DNA from: Bacteroidales bacterium UBA4772
GTDB lineage: Bacteria > Bacteroidota > Bacteroidia > Bacteroidales > VadinHA17
Length of the DNA stretch: 64,000 nt
Assembly (NCBI GenBank): GCA_002403305.1
Contig: DHHM01000011.1
Coordinates: 4,164 to 68,163, forward strand
Reading direction: 5' to 3'
Under the pieces are notes generated by a model. That model saw only the letters and a program-made list of their open reading frames with translations. It did not search any database and was not told where the DNA came from. Both the position numbers and the translations under genes were made by a program. This document shows, piece by piece, positions 16,357-26,700 of the stretch (position 1 is the stretch's first letter; the number at the start of each line of letters is the position of its first letter).

Positions 16357-17052
16357 ATGTATAGCGAAAATATTATTTCAAGCTGTGAGGTCTGCGACAG
16401 GTGTTGGGCCAATTTCAAGGGACTGTCAGTGGAGGAGCTTGAACTGGTAAACAAAAACCGCTTTGAGGCCAGTTTTAATCCTTCTGAGATTATAATCAAG
16501 CAGGGATCCCCGTCTTCAAATGCAATTTTTCTCACATCCGGGCTGGCGAAAGTCTACATGGAGGGTTATTCGGGCAGAAACCTGCTGATCAATCTTGCCG
16601 AGCACTCTACATTACTGGCCGGACCCGGTGTACATGTGAATTCCCGCTACTGCTATTCAGTAGCTGCAATAACCCATGTACAGGCCTGTTTTATCAGTTT
16701 TGACATAATCCGAAAGATCATTGCCGAAAATCCCGCATTTGCCCTTGGTTTTATTGAAGATCTCAGTGAGAAGGCATTCCGGATGTATCAGAAGATTTTA
16801 AACCTTACCCAGAAAAAGATGCATGGCAGACTGGCTGAGGCACTTCTTTACTTTGCAGATGAGGTTTTCCACTCGGACGATTATGAGATGCTCCTGACAC
16901 GTCAGGAGATCGGCGAGATGACAAATATGGCCAAGGAAAGCGTTGTCAGGATCATGGGCGAGCTGGAGAATGAAAAGATCATCAGGGCTATGCCTCGCTC
17001 AGTTAAGATCCTTAACAAGGAGAAGTTGCGCGTTATCTCAGAAAAGGGCTAG
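16357..17052 (+). CDS. Crp/Fnr-family transcription regulator with N-terminal Cys cluster
   Basis: A 231-aa regulator with an N-terminal cyclic-nucleotide-binding-like beta roll (about 30-115), a dimer helix (120-165) and a C-terminal winged helix-turn-helix (LLTRQEIGEMTNMAKESVVR, about 179-198). Cys10, Cys13 and Cys16 (SCEVCDRCW) precede the roll, with Cys99 and Cys111 within it. FNR-type oxygen sensors use three N-terminal cysteines and one central cysteine for a 4Fe-4S cluster, so oxygen sensing is plausible, although the N-terminal spacing is tighter than in E. coli FNR. It sits 21 bases before ccsBA and divergent from a multihaem cytochrome. Control of this cytochrome region is the likely job. 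Confidence 0.88.
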   Translation: MYSENIISSCEVCDRCWANFKGLSVEELELVNKNRFEASFNPSEIIIKQGSPSSNAIFLTSGLAKVYMEGYSGRNLLINLAEHSTLLAGPGVHVNSRYCYSVAAITHVQACFISFDIIRKIIAENPAFALGFIEDLSEKAFRMYQKILNLTQKKMHGRLAEALLYFADEVFHSDDYEMLLTRQEIGEMTNMAKESVVRIMGELENEKIIRAMPRSVKILNKEKLRVISEKG

Positions 17053-17073
17053 TTTTGCACACAAATCAATTTC

Positions 17074-20000
17074 ATGAAGACAATCAGGTTTTTGTTCACG
17101 CCCGCATTGATGGGCATACTGTTCATTGTGCTTGCCATTGCGATGGCTGTTGCCACATTCATTGAAAATGACTTTGGTCCGGATAGAGCCAGGGCACTGA
17201 TCTACAATGCCCGCTGGTTTGAGCTGCTTTTCCTGCTGCTGGTTGTAAACCTTACGGGCCAGATCGTAACCTTCAGGCTTTACCGCAAGGAAAAATTGAC
17301 TGTTATGCTGTTCCATGCCGCCTTCATTGTCATGGTTATCGGGGCAGCAATAACAAGATATGCCGGTTATGACGGCATGATGCACATCAGGGAGGGAGAG
17401 ACCACCTCGCTGACCTACTCATCAGGCAATGAACTGAGGCTCGAGGTAAGTGACCCTGACGGACGGCTGCTGTCCAGCCACTCTGCACCCATTGACCTGA
17501 CGGGGGGACGTGGCAACCGCTTTAAAAAGACCCTCATGGCCGGAGATAAAGAGATCACGCTTAAGTTGGAGAAATTCATCCCCGGCGCCGTAAGAGAAGT
17601 GAAGGAGACACCCGACGGAGTTCCTGTGGCAGCCTTCCTTGCCACCCCCGATATGGTTAGCAGCCAGACCATTGTGCTACAACAGGGAGAGACAGGCATG
17701 ATCGGAGAGATGTCAATCGGACTGGACACTGATGCGGTTATCAGCGTGATCAGTGACAGCCCGGCATTCTTTATCAGGTCCGTCATGGAGATCCGCTCAA
17801 CCAGCATGCAGGATATGCAGACAAAGATATTTGCTCCCGATACGCTGATAGCTCTGGCAAAGGGCACCGTCTATACCGTGGGAGGCTACCGGATAATGCC
17901 TCAGCAACTTACCATGAACGGCACCGTGGTGCCGGCACCCGACAGGGCCGGCGAAAGTCCGGAAGGAGCCCTTGAATGCACCCTGTCAGGTGCAGGTTAT
18001 GAACGGAAGATATACCTGTGGACCGACGAGGCGCAAGGGGGATCAGTATGGCAGGGCGAGGCGGGCAGCCTGAAGGTGAGGGTAAGCTACGGCAGCAGCA
18101 TGAGGGAACTCCCTTTCAGCCTTACCCTTGATGATTTTATGATTGAACGGTATCCCGGCTCAAACAGTCCGTCAGGATTCAAAAGCAGGATCACCCTTAT
18201 TGATGCTGACAATGAGACCCAATTTCAGTATGATATTTACATGAATCATATACTGAAATACCGGGGATTTCGCTTCTATCAGTCGTCCTACGATCCTGAC
18301 GAAATGGGCACGGTGCTGTCGGTGAACCATGACCCGGCAGGCATGTTGACGACATATACCGGCTACGGGCTACTGTTCCTGTTCATCATCCTCACCCTGC
18401 TGAACAGACGGTCGTTCTTCCGGACAGTCAGGCCCGGCCACTGGACCAGCAGATACCACAAGCCGGCGGCAGTGATAATCCTGGCACTTGTTGCTTCCCT
18501 GATGCCGGTCAGCGCACAGAAGCTGGTGCTGGACAGGGATGCTGCCGACAGTTTTGGAGGGGTGCTGGTGCAGGACCAGAAGGGACGCACGAAGCCTCTC
18601 TATACTGTCAGCAGTGACATACTGCGCAAGGTGGCGCGGGAGAACACTCTTGACGGCCTCTCGCCGATGCAGGTCTTCCTGGGCTGTTCGCTCGATTTCT
18701 ATCACTGGCAGCAGGTGCCTCTGATCAAGGTGTCAAACGAGGAGCTCCGCCAGATGCTGGGGCTTACCGGAGAGCGGGCAGCATTTTCCGATATCGTCAT
18801 CTTCGGCGAGGGTGGCGGTTACAGGTTGTCAACCTACGTTGAGAAGGCCTATGCCAAGGCTCAGAGTGAACGAAGCAGGTTCGACAAAGAAGTGATCAAG
18901 GTGGACGAGCGGGTTAACATATGCTACATGATGTCAAAGGGTGAGTTCATGCGCATATTCCCACTGAGGGACGGCACTGATCACTGGGGGATGGCTCAGG
19001 ACGCCGTCAGGCATGGGATCAGCACTGAAGACTCACTCTTTGTGCTCAGCGTGGTACCCATGTGGGTGCAGTCGGTCACAACCGTAGGCAAAGGCACGGC
19101 TGACCCAAAAGATTTTATTTCGGCTCTGAAGCAGTACCAGCGGGTCCATGCCGGCTATGATCTTCCTTCCGCCGGCAAAGTGAAGGCGGAGCTATTCTAT
19201 TACAGGGCAAAGATATTTGAGAAGCTCTTCCCATGGTATGCCACCGTTGGCCTGATAATGATAACCGTCATCATCACCTTTATCATCAGGGGAAGGGAAC
19301 AGTCAGGGGTGCTGCTGAAGATACTGTTTGCACTGATCGCCGGCGGGTTTGTTTTTCACACGCTGGGGCTCGGCATAAGATGGTACATCTCGGGTCACTC
19401 ACCGATGAGCAACGGCTATGAGTCGATGCTGTTCATCTCGTGGGTTACACTGCTTGCCGGGCTCATCTTCAGCCGGAGATCGCTGCTGACGCTGGCGGCA
19501 ACAGCAGTGCTGGGCGGACTGACACTGATGGTGGCGCATCTTAGCTTCATGGATCCGGAGATCACCAATCTGGTGCCGGTGCTGAAATCATACTGGCTGA
19601 CACTGCATGTATCGGTCATTACCGGCAGCTACGGGTTTCTGGGGCTGGGAGCCATACTGGGACTGATAGTACTGATAATGATGCTGTTTGTCAACGGCAG
19701 CAACCGGGAACGGATAAGCTCTGTAATTGATGAGCTGACGGTTATCAACTACAGGTCCCTGACCCTCGGGCTCTATTTTCTTACCCTCGGCACCTTCCTG
19801 GGGGCTGTCTGGGCCAACGAGTCATGGGGACGCTACTGGGGCTGGGATCCGAAGGAGACATGGTCATTGATCACCATCATTGTATATACGCTGGTGACAC
19901 ATTCGCGCATGATACCCGGCATGAAGGGGACCTATACCTTTAACCTCCTCTCGCTCTTTGCACTCTCGTCGGTGCTGATGACCTATTTTGGTGTCAACTA

Positions 20001-20142
20001 TTACCTGTCAGGGCTACATTCCTATGCCGGTGGTGACCCCGTGCCGGTGCCGGTGTTTGTTTATATTGCCGTGGTGGTACTGGTAGCCCTGGCTGTTGCA
20101 GTAGGGTACAGGTACAGGCAGATGTCCGCGGGGCGGAAGTAA
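17074..20142 (+). CDS. ccsA: Fused cytochrome c biogenesis protein CcsBA (ResB-CcsA)
   Basis: A 1022-aa membrane protein joining ResB/CcsB (N-terminal half, helices at about 8-28, 48-66 and 72-92, a large periplasmic domain, then a helix near 430) to CcsA (C-terminal half, multiple helices from about 715). The haem-handling WWD motif WANESWGRYWGWDPKETWSL lies at about 913-932. System II haem lyases of this kind export haem and attach it to CXXCH motifs. A second segment of about 200 residues between the halves (starting AQKLVLDRDAADSFGG) is periplasmic. Its place directly after the Fnr-like gene and beside many haem proteins fits: it would mature the c-type cytochromes of this region. Confidence 0.93.
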   Translation: MKTIRFLFTPALMGILFIVLAIAMAVATFIENDFGPDRARALIYNARWFELLFLLLVVNLTGQIVTFRLYRKEKLTVMLFHAAFIVMVIGAAITRYAGYDGMMHIREGETTSLTYSSGNELRLEVSDPDGRLLSSHSAPIDLTGGRGNRFKKTLMAGDKEITLKLEKFIPGAVREVKETPDGVPVAAFLATPDMVSSQTIVLQQGETGMIGEMSIGLDTDAVISVISDSPAFFIRSVMEIRSTSMQDMQTKIFAPDTLIALAKGTVYTVGGYRIMPQQLTMNGTVVPAPDRAGESPEGALECTLSGAGYERKIYLWTDEAQGGSVWQGEAGSLKVRVSYGSSMRELPFSLTLDDFMIERYPGSNSPSGFKSRITLIDADNETQFQYDIYMNHILKYRGFRFYQSSYDPDEMGTVLSVNHDPAGMLTTYTGYGLLFLFIILTLLNRRSFFRTVRPGHWTSRYHKPAAVIILALVASLMPVSAQKLVLDRDAADSFGGVLVQDQKGRTKPLYTVSSDILRKVARENTLDGLSPMQVFLGCSLDFYHWQQVPLIKVSNEELRQMLGLTGERAAFSDIVIFGEGGGYRLSTYVEKAYAKAQSERSRFDKEVIKVDERVNICYMMSKGEFMRIFPLRDGTDHWGMAQDAVRHGISTEDSLFVLSVVPMWVQSVTTVGKGTADPKDFISALKQYQRVHAGYDLPSAGKVKAELFYYRAKIFEKLFPWYATVGLIMITVIITFIIRGREQSGVLLKILFALIAGGFVFHTLGLGIRWYISGHSPMSNGYESMLFISWVTLLAGLIFSRRSLLTLAATAVLGGLTLMVAHLSFMDPEITNLVPVLKSYWLTLHVSVITGSYGFLGLGAILGLIVLIMMLFVNGSNRERISSVIDELTVINYRSLTLGLYFLTLGTFLGAVWANESWGRYWGWDPKETWSLITIIVYTLVTHSRMIPGMKGTYTFNLLSLFALSSVLMTYFGVNYYLSGLHSYAGGDPVPVPVFVYIAVVVLVALAVAVGYRYRQMSAGRK

Positions 20143-20206
20143 ATCTGGTATCAGCTGAATGTATGAGCTCTCTGCGGGCATGGAGAAGGCGGGAAGGAGA
20201 GAGGCA

Positions 20207-20341
20207 GCAGGGCTCCTCGCCCTGTCTGGAGTAGCTTGGAGGACAGATGAGGCAGGACTCCTCTCCCTGCCTGGAGTAGTCTGGAGAACAGATGAAGCAG
20301 GACTCCTCTCCCTGCCTGGAGTAGCCGGGAAGAACAGCTGC
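20207..20341. repeat. 45-bp minisatellite, three copies
   Basis: Three tandem 45-bp units begin at 20207, 20252 and 20297. Units two and three match almost fully over their first 28 bases, while unit one is more diverged. Because 45 is a multiple of three, open frames with 15-residue repeats appear on both strands, but none has a plausible start, composition or homologue. The gap 20143-20447 holds only this repeat. Confidence 0.85.
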
Positions 20342-20447
20342 GGTCTGGCCTCATTACAGCACTGATCTGGCAGATGGATGCACACGGGGACTGACCTGGC
20401 AGACTGATTGCTGCCAGTACTCATTGAGTGTGGATGAGCTGATGCCC

Positions 20448-21239
20448 CTACCTGTTGAAATATTCCTTGCTTTTCTTGCGGGTGACGTTGTAGGTTGTGC
20501 CTTTAATGGCAGGGGTAAAATCATGATAGGTAATGTATTCATCCCCGTCGTAGAATACTGTATATACCATGGTCATGGTATGATCGCACCCGTCATAGGT
20601 GCCGCTTCCCTCGACCCAGCCAACATAACCGTCTCCGAATTCGAAATCCTGTTTGGGGACTGTCACCTCCTCGAGGAAGTCGCCTGACAGGGTATAATAA
20701 ATCACTGCCCCTGCACCGGCATAGTCCCAGAAGTTGTCGTTCACAATGGTATTGGCCAGTGTCGGATGTTTGGTAAAGTTCACATCATAATTGCCATAGC
20801 CTGCCTCGTCGCAATCATATGCCCCGATGAAATTGTTGATATCAAAATGGCAGAAAGATGCCACATTCACCTCTACCACCTTTTCGGGGGAGACGACACC
20901 TCCCGATGTCGTCTCGGTGACGCTGATATAGGCAGCGTCACCGGCAGGTTTGGTCGGGAAATGAACCGTGGCTGTGCGGGTGTCACTGCTTACACCCTGC
21001 AGCTCTGCGCCCGTCACGCTCCACTCCCACGAGGAGCCTGCACGGTTATATGTGACAGAATAATCCCTCGTCTCAGTCTGGTAGACGGTTGTTGGTCCGT
21101 CCACTCCCAGCACCAGGGGCACCACATCCTGTGCCGTGTAAGCGTTCTGATGTTCCTCTATGTAGGTCTCGCCGCATGCCGTAAATAGCATCGGTAATAT
21201 CAGCGTTATACCTGATACCACTTTAATTCTGTTTTTCAT
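20448..21239 (-). CDS. Lipoprotein with PKD-like domain, paralogue A
   Basis: A 263-aa lipoprotein (lipobox LFTAC near residue 22) of unknown function. Residues from about 40 to 130 form an Ig/PKD-like beta domain (VTYNRAGSSWEWSVTGAELQGVS, then AYISVTETTSGGVVSPEKVVEV). The C-terminal half resembles a small beta-sandwich. The N-terminal segment CGETYIEEHQNAYTAQDVVP is almost identical to the neighbouring lipoprotein at 21376, so the two arose by duplication. It lies downstream of the terminator of the SusCD operon and probably has its own promoter. By position it may be a surface ligand-binding partner of SusCD. Confidence 0.8.
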   Translation of the reverse strand: MKNRIKVVSGITLILPMLFTACGETYIEEHQNAYTAQDVVPLVLGVDGPTTVYQTETRDYSVTYNRAGSSWEWSVTGAELQGVSSDTRTATVHFPTKPAGDAAYISVTETTSGGVVSPEKVVEVNVASFCHFDINNFIGAYDCDEAGYGNYDVNFTKHPTLANTIVNDNFWDYAGAGAVIYYTLSGDFLEEVTVPKQDFEFGDGYVGWVEGSGTYDGCDHTMTMVYTVFYDGDEYITYHDFTPAIKGTTYNVTRKKSKEYFNR

Positions 21240-21313
21240 AAGCCTTTAAGTTAAAAGTTGCGTATGACATCACTGCAATTTACATTATTTTATTGACTCG
21301 CTTAAATACGGTC

Positions 21314-21346
21314 AAAAAAAGGGTGCTTCATTAAAACGAAGCACCC
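21314..21346 (-). terminator. Terminator of the SusCD operon
   Basis: GGGTGCTTC (21321-21329) and GAAGCACCC (21338-21346) form a nine-base stem. On the minus strand it is followed by seven Ts, so it ends the SusC-SusD-lipoprotein transcript before paralogue A. Confidence 0.9.
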
Positions 21347-21375
21347 TCTTAAATAATTGTAAGATTATCCCGGAT

Positions 21376-22242
21376 TTATCTTTCTATAGGGATTAAACGT
21401 GTCACGGGGCCTTTCTCTCCGCCCTTCTTACCGGTTAGTGCAAGATTAGAGACAAAGTAGGCATTAGGAAAGTAGGCCGCATATGTCTCTGCCAGTCCTG
21501 TATCATCTCCCGCATAATAGATATCATACTGAAGGTATATTGTCGGATCATCGGGGCAGAAATCGTACAGCCCGGTTCCCTCGATCTCATAATCATAGGG
21601 ATCACCATCCCATTCGGTGGTATAGATATACTGCCTCGGGATGTTAATTGTACCGTCATTATTGACAGTTACAGCTATAGTCCCTCCGTCGATGACTGTT
21701 TCACCCCACCAATCTTCGATGAAAAGCTCACTTATTCCCGACATGTTCAGTATTGTGGAACTTGAAGATGTGGCCGTAATAACAGCTCCGTCGTAGTATG
21801 CATCATCACCTGTCCATGAGCCAACAAGGCTGCCGGCGCCGTTGGGCAGCGGACAGAATTGTTTGACTGTAACCTCGATATCCTTTTCAGGTGAGGTAAC
21901 ACCGCCTGCTGTTGTCTCGGTGACCTTTATGACAGCCTTGCCGCTTGCCGGCAGGTTGTCAAACAGTATTGTCGCAGTCCTGGTGTCAGCACTTACCGAC
22001 TGAACAGTGGCGTCACTGGAGCTCCAGTTCCACTCGGAACCTGAGCGGGCGTAGGTTACTTTGAAGTCATAGACGAAGGTCTGCAGTACCAGTGAAGGCC
22101 CTGAGGTGCCTAAGATCAGGGGTACTACATCCTGGGCCGTGTATGCGTTCTGGTTCTCCTCGATGTACGTCTCACCGCAAGCGGGGAAGAGCATCACTGC
22201 AACCAGAAGGAAAGCAAGGCGTGCTATAATGTTCTTTTTCAT
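21376..22242 (-). CDS. Lipoprotein with PKD-like domain, paralogue B
   Basis: A 288-aa lipoprotein (lipobox LFPAC near residue 22) sharing with paralogue A the N-terminal segment CGETYIEE-QNAYTAQDVVPL and the PKD-like domain (VTYARSGSEWNWSS through KVTETTAGGVTSPEK). The C-terminal parts differ more. Here residues 150-250 are rich in Tyr, Asp and Gly. It is the third gene of the SusC-SusD operon, the place often occupied by SusE/F-like surface glycan-binding lipoproteins. It is probably an outer-surface accessory binding protein. No enzyme motif was seen and the ligand is unknown. Confidence 0.8.
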   Translation of the reverse strand: MKKNIIARLAFLLVAVMLFPACGETYIEENQNAYTAQDVVPLILGTSGPSLVLQTFVYDFKVTYARSGSEWNWSSSDATVQSVSADTRTATILFDNLPASGKAVIKVTETTAGGVTSPEKDIEVTVKQFCPLPNGAGSLVGSWTGDDAYYDGAVITATSSSSTILNMSGISELFIEDWWGETVIDGGTIAVTVNNDGTINIPRQYIYTTEWDGDPYDYEIEGTGLYDFCPDDPTIYLQYDIYYAGDDTGLAETYAAYFPNAYFVSNLALTGKKGGEKGPVTRLIPIER

Positions 22243-22278
22243 AATCTTTTATTTTTTATTACCGTTAATATCCAACTG

Positions 22279-23778
22279 CTAAAACCATCCGCCGTTTGAA
22301 TAGTCTTCACCTGCAACACCCTTGCCGGGGCCGAAGGTATAGTTCTCCATCTGGTTTACTTCAAGCTGCTGGCCGGGAATCGGAAAATGAAGCGGTGTTC
22401 CGGCCTGCAGTTTGTTGGCTTTGCGCATTATGAAGAATTCCAGGCCACAACCAGTTCCGTGAAGCTCTATGTGCCGCTCATAGAAAATGGCTGCTTCGAC
22501 CACTGCTGCGGTTGCTGCTACAGGTGCAAGTCTGCCGCGGGTGACCCTCGTGCCAGCATTAATGATAGCGGCAGCGCCGGTAAGATCAGGCTGATGCATC
22601 AGCGCCTCTGCCTTAAGCAGGTCATTCTCAGCCTTCATGAAGCCCTCCTCCGGAGTCGTCCATGTGGCAAGCATATCGTCATACCTCTGTGAACGGTAGC
22701 ATGAGAAGTGATAGTAGCCGCGTTCAACCCTGAAGCCGCATGTTTCAAGGAATTCAAAGTCGGTGAAGATCCTGTCATCAATACCGTCTACGTGAGCTGT
22801 TGCCGGTTCGGGAAGGACATCCCAGGTGCCTGCATCGGTCCAGCGTGCCGGGAAGCGTGGGTCCATCATATTTACCAGCCTCATATCTGTCTGGCCCCAG
22901 CCGCCGTAATGAGCATATGTGTGATAGAGGTTATACCAGGAGATATCATCCATTACAGGGGCAAAGTCATAGGTCAGGCCCTTGTTGGCATAGCTCAGCA
23001 CTTTTCCCCAGTTGACTGCGTCATTCTGAGCCTTGTTCCTCGGTGAATAGGAGAGCAGTAACGCTGCCACGGTATTGGCCAGCTCAGACACTCTGACATT
23101 GGTCATATTGATTCCCGGAATCCAGGACCCGGGCAGGGTGAAAGTGTTGGTTGCACAGATAGCAATACACTTGTCGAGGCACATGACAGCAGTGTCAATA
23201 ACCTGATTCCAGGGATATACCTCCAGGGTCTGTGTCAGGTCAGTGTTCTCGGTTGTGATATACCCTTTGTCATACAGCAGTCCGATATATCCGAGATTCA
23301 GCCCCTGCGCAAGGTGTGCAAAAGCAGCCACCATCGGTGTCTCATCGGTGCCATCTTCAGTCTCGATCACCATATCGCCCACAACAACCTTTCCCAGCAC
23401 TTCATTAGCTGAAGCCAGGCCTGCGTAAAGCCATTTATATACAGTCTCAGTGACGTTGGCATTACTGTAGGCAGCCGTATTATCCCACGCAATGCGTGGT
23501 TCATAGCTGAGGTCGCGCATACCGGCATTACCCCATGAGCATGTGCCAGCATCAGCGGCGACCCAGAGACCCAGTGCTATGCCGTTATAATTCTGGACGG
23601 TCATGTACCAGGTGTTCATCAGCGATCCTGCCACACCCTTAACATCAGATGGGTTGGAGAAAGCTGTCTCAAAGTCAGGGTCGTTGAGGTTTTCAACCTC
23701 CAGGCTCTCACATGAAGTGAATAGGAACGCCGCAACTATTGAGAATAAGAGAAAGTATCTTAGTGTTTTCATAATCAC
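22279..23778 (-). CDS. SusD/RagB-family nutrient-binding lipoprotein
   Basis: A 499-aa outer-membrane lipoprotein (lipobox FLFTSC near residue 23) with the helical TPR-like fold typical of SusD. The N-terminal SLEVENLNDPDF and the C-terminal FYERHIELHGTGCGLEFFIMRKA (family signature ERxxEL...G...FDLRR-like) support this. SusD acts as the hinged lid of the SusC channel and captures oligomers at the cell surface. It follows SusC by 13 bases on the same transcript. A second Met (23772) is an equally good start. No glycosidase is adjacent, so the ligand may be a peptide or a small oligomer. Confidence 0.93.
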   Translation of the reverse strand: MIMKTLRYFLLFSIVAAFLFTSCESLEVENLNDPDFETAFSNPSDVKGVAGSLMNTWYMTVQNYNGIALGLWVAADAGTCSWGNAGMRDLSYEPRIAWDNTAAYSNANVTETVYKWLYAGLASANEVLGKVVVGDMVIETEDGTDETPMVAAFAHLAQGLNLGYIGLLYDKGYITTENTDLTQTLEVYPWNQVIDTAVMCLDKCIAICATNTFTLPGSWIPGINMTNVRVSELANTVAALLLSYSPRNKAQNDAVNWGKVLSYANKGLTYDFAPVMDDISWYNLYHTYAHYGGWGQTDMRLVNMMDPRFPARWTDAGTWDVLPEPATAHVDGIDDRIFTDFEFLETCGFRVERGYYHFSCYRSQRYDDMLATWTTPEEGFMKAENDLLKAEALMHQPDLTGAAAIINAGTRVTRGRLAPVAATAAVVEAAIFYERHIELHGTGCGLEFFIMRKANKLQAGTPLHFPIPGQQLEVNQMENYTFGPGKGVAGEDYSNGGWF

Positions 23779-23791
23779 TTTGGTTTAGTCG

Positions 23792-26700
23792 TTAGAATTT
23801 CAGTTCAAGTGAAGCAGAGTAGGACCTGAAGTTGGGATAGCCCATGAAGTCGTAGGCGAAATACTGTGTGCCGTTTGTCGTTCCTACCTCGGGATCATAA
23901 CCGGTGTATGTTGACATGGTGTAGAGGTTTTTACCTATGAGTGAGAGTTTAAATCCCTTCAGATAGCCATTCAGGAATCCTCTGAGTGCTGCCGCGGGAA
24001 CACTGTAGGATACAGAAAGCTCTCTCAGCTTCAGGTAGCTTCCGTCCTCTACCCAGAATGCGTTCTGGTCATTAACCATATAGAAAGCCTTATAGTACTC
24101 TATTGTCTTCTTCAGGTAATCTTCCTTGCCGTACTGGTCCATCATGCCGTGCCTGTCGTCACGTGTCAGCCACTGGGCCGACTTGTTATAGACATCACCG
24201 CCGTTCTTCCAATCGACGAGTGCATAGATACCGATGCCCTTGAAGGTAATGGTGTTTGTCATTGACATCTTGAATTTCGGGTTGGAATCGCCGATCTTGC
24301 CAAACCAGAAATCACCGTTCTCATCACGTTTTCTTACGGGTATTTCAAAGATAGTTCCTTCAGTTCCCTTGGGTATTACGTACCCGTCGCTGTTGACCAC
24401 ATAATTGGTAATAAGGTCACCTTCACCGAGCTGCAGCTGCATCTCATCAAGGGTCTTTACAAAGGCAGCGCCGTACATAGCACCAAACACTTCTCCTTCG
24501 CGGATATAGAATGCCTTGTAGGCTTCCTGTCCCTGGGGACCTGTCTGATACGGAGGCACGTCAAGCTGTGTGATCTGTGTGCGTACCCTGTCAAACAGGA
24601 GACCAAGGTTCCAGTTCACTGACTTTGATCTTACAATCTGGGCATTGAGAGATGACTCCCATACCTTTGAATTCAGAGAACCGGCGTTCTGCATCTGGCT
24701 TGGCCATCCGCCATATTGCACTGCGAGAGGCACTGCCAGCAGCTGGTCTGTGGTGTTGGTCTCCGAACGAATAAGTTCAAAGCTGAACCTGTTGAGGAAG
24801 TCAATATTAATACCTGCCTCAAACTCTTTTGAGAGAGAAGGTTTCAGCAGTTTGTTTCCCAGCTGGCTCTTGTTGACGTTACCCTGTGCGATTGACATCA
24901 CCTCATACTGGTCGGCAAAGCCCGGCCTCTGTCCTGCAGTACCGTAGGCAGCCCTGATCTTAAATTCCTGGACGCCGGGGATCCTGATGTCTTCCGTGAT
25001 CCTGTAGGCGGCTGACACCCTGTAATAGGGGCTCCACCTGGCATCGGCACCGAAGAGCGACGAACCGTCGTAACGGAACATGCCGTCAAAGATGTATTTG
25101 TCCTTATAGTCCAGGTACAGTATGGCAAAATAGTTCTTGGCCAGTACTTTTGATTGGTAGCTGGTTGACGAGATGTTCCCCGAAATTGCGTCAAATGAAG
25201 GTACACCTCCAAGCCCGAAGTCTACACCGGTGGTCGAGTTACTGCTGAAATCGTTCTTTTCAAACAGGTAGCTCAGTTTGGCCCTCGTGTTGAAGTCTCC
25301 GAACTTCTTGTTGAAGTTGGCAGTGAACTGGGCGTTCTGAGAGGTGCGATAAGAGTCATAAATATAAAGCGAACCCAGTGAATATACCGGTACGCTTCCT
25401 GCCCTTGTATATGAATCATAGGGGTTGTAGGTTGTATTGTTCTGTTCCTGCTTTTCGAAAGCATATCTTGCCTCGAAGTTCAGGAAGTCGGTCAGGTTAT
25501 ACTTGGCCTGATATACCCCCATAAATCTGCCGCGCTTATCCATGTCTTCCGGCTTCCAGAGCTGATAGAGAGGGTTCTCCTGCTCCATGTTCCATACGCT
25601 GGGAAGATAATTGTAGGGCTGCCCGTCCGTGTTCGGGTAGTAATAGTCAACATCGGGTTCTGTCAGCAGCACATCGAAGAACATACCGCCGTTGTATGCG
25701 CTTACGCCGCCCGGATCCTGGGATGTTACCTTTATATATGTGTTGCTGGCTGAAATGGAGAGCTTGGGTGTAAGCTTGTGGTCAACATTCAGCCTGAAGG
25801 AGTTCCTCTTGTAACCTGTGGTTTCCACAAGCACACCTGACTGCACGTTGTTCTCGAATGAGGCCAGGAAGTTGGTTTTGCCCAGGTTTGAAGCCACACC
25901 TACATAATTGGTGTAGTTGGAGTTCTCAGCGAAGATGTCACCTTCATGATCGTAGAGTACAGCATACTCGTTATCCATGTAATGGTCATCCTCGAGGCGG
26001 CGGGTACCGGTAACTCCCTGTTCCGTGCCGCTGTAGCCGGCCGGATATGTGACACCGGCATACCTCGTGTAAGGATAGCTTGCCTGGTCATCGGCAAGGA
26101 CATAGGCATGATGTTCCGAGAGCCAGTATCTCTTTGACAGCTGGTTTATACCGTACTCATTCCTCACCACGACTTCTGTCTTGCCTTCTGTCAGCAGGTT
26201 ACCGCGCCTGGTGGTCACAGCGATGACGCCGTTACCTGCGCGTGAGCCGTAGAGAGCTGCTGCGGAGGCACCCTTGACAACCTCTATTGATTCAATATCA
26301 TCAACGTTGATATCGGCAAATGACCCCTCCATGATGGCTCCGTCAACGACTATCAGGGGATCCTGTGATCCTGAGATCTGTGTGGCGCCGCGGACGAGGA
26401 TGGTCGACTGTGATCCCGGCTGGCCGTTGGCGTTGATGACCGTGAGGCCTGACACCTTGCCCTGCAGTGCTGATGAGGCTGAGGTAGCGACAACTTCCTT
26501 AAGTTTTTCCGCGTCAACCCTGTCAACCGATACTGACATTTTCTTTTTTGGCGTCCCTGCCGCAACACCGGTGACGATGATCTCGTCGAGGTTCAGCAGG
26601 TCCTGCTCCATCACAATGTCAACCCTGTTAAGTCCGGTGACATTCACCTCCTGCGTCTTCATTCCGATAAATGAGAAAACGAGAGTTCTGGAGTTCTGCG

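Noticed and set aside
20207..20341. Possible CRISPR array
   Set aside because: The units are contiguous, with no unique spacers, and no cas genes are present anywhere in the window.
20014..20424. Open frames on both strands across the 45-bp repeat
   Set aside because: They exist because the unit is a multiple of three. They have no plausible start, and the minus frame runs into the end of ccsBA.
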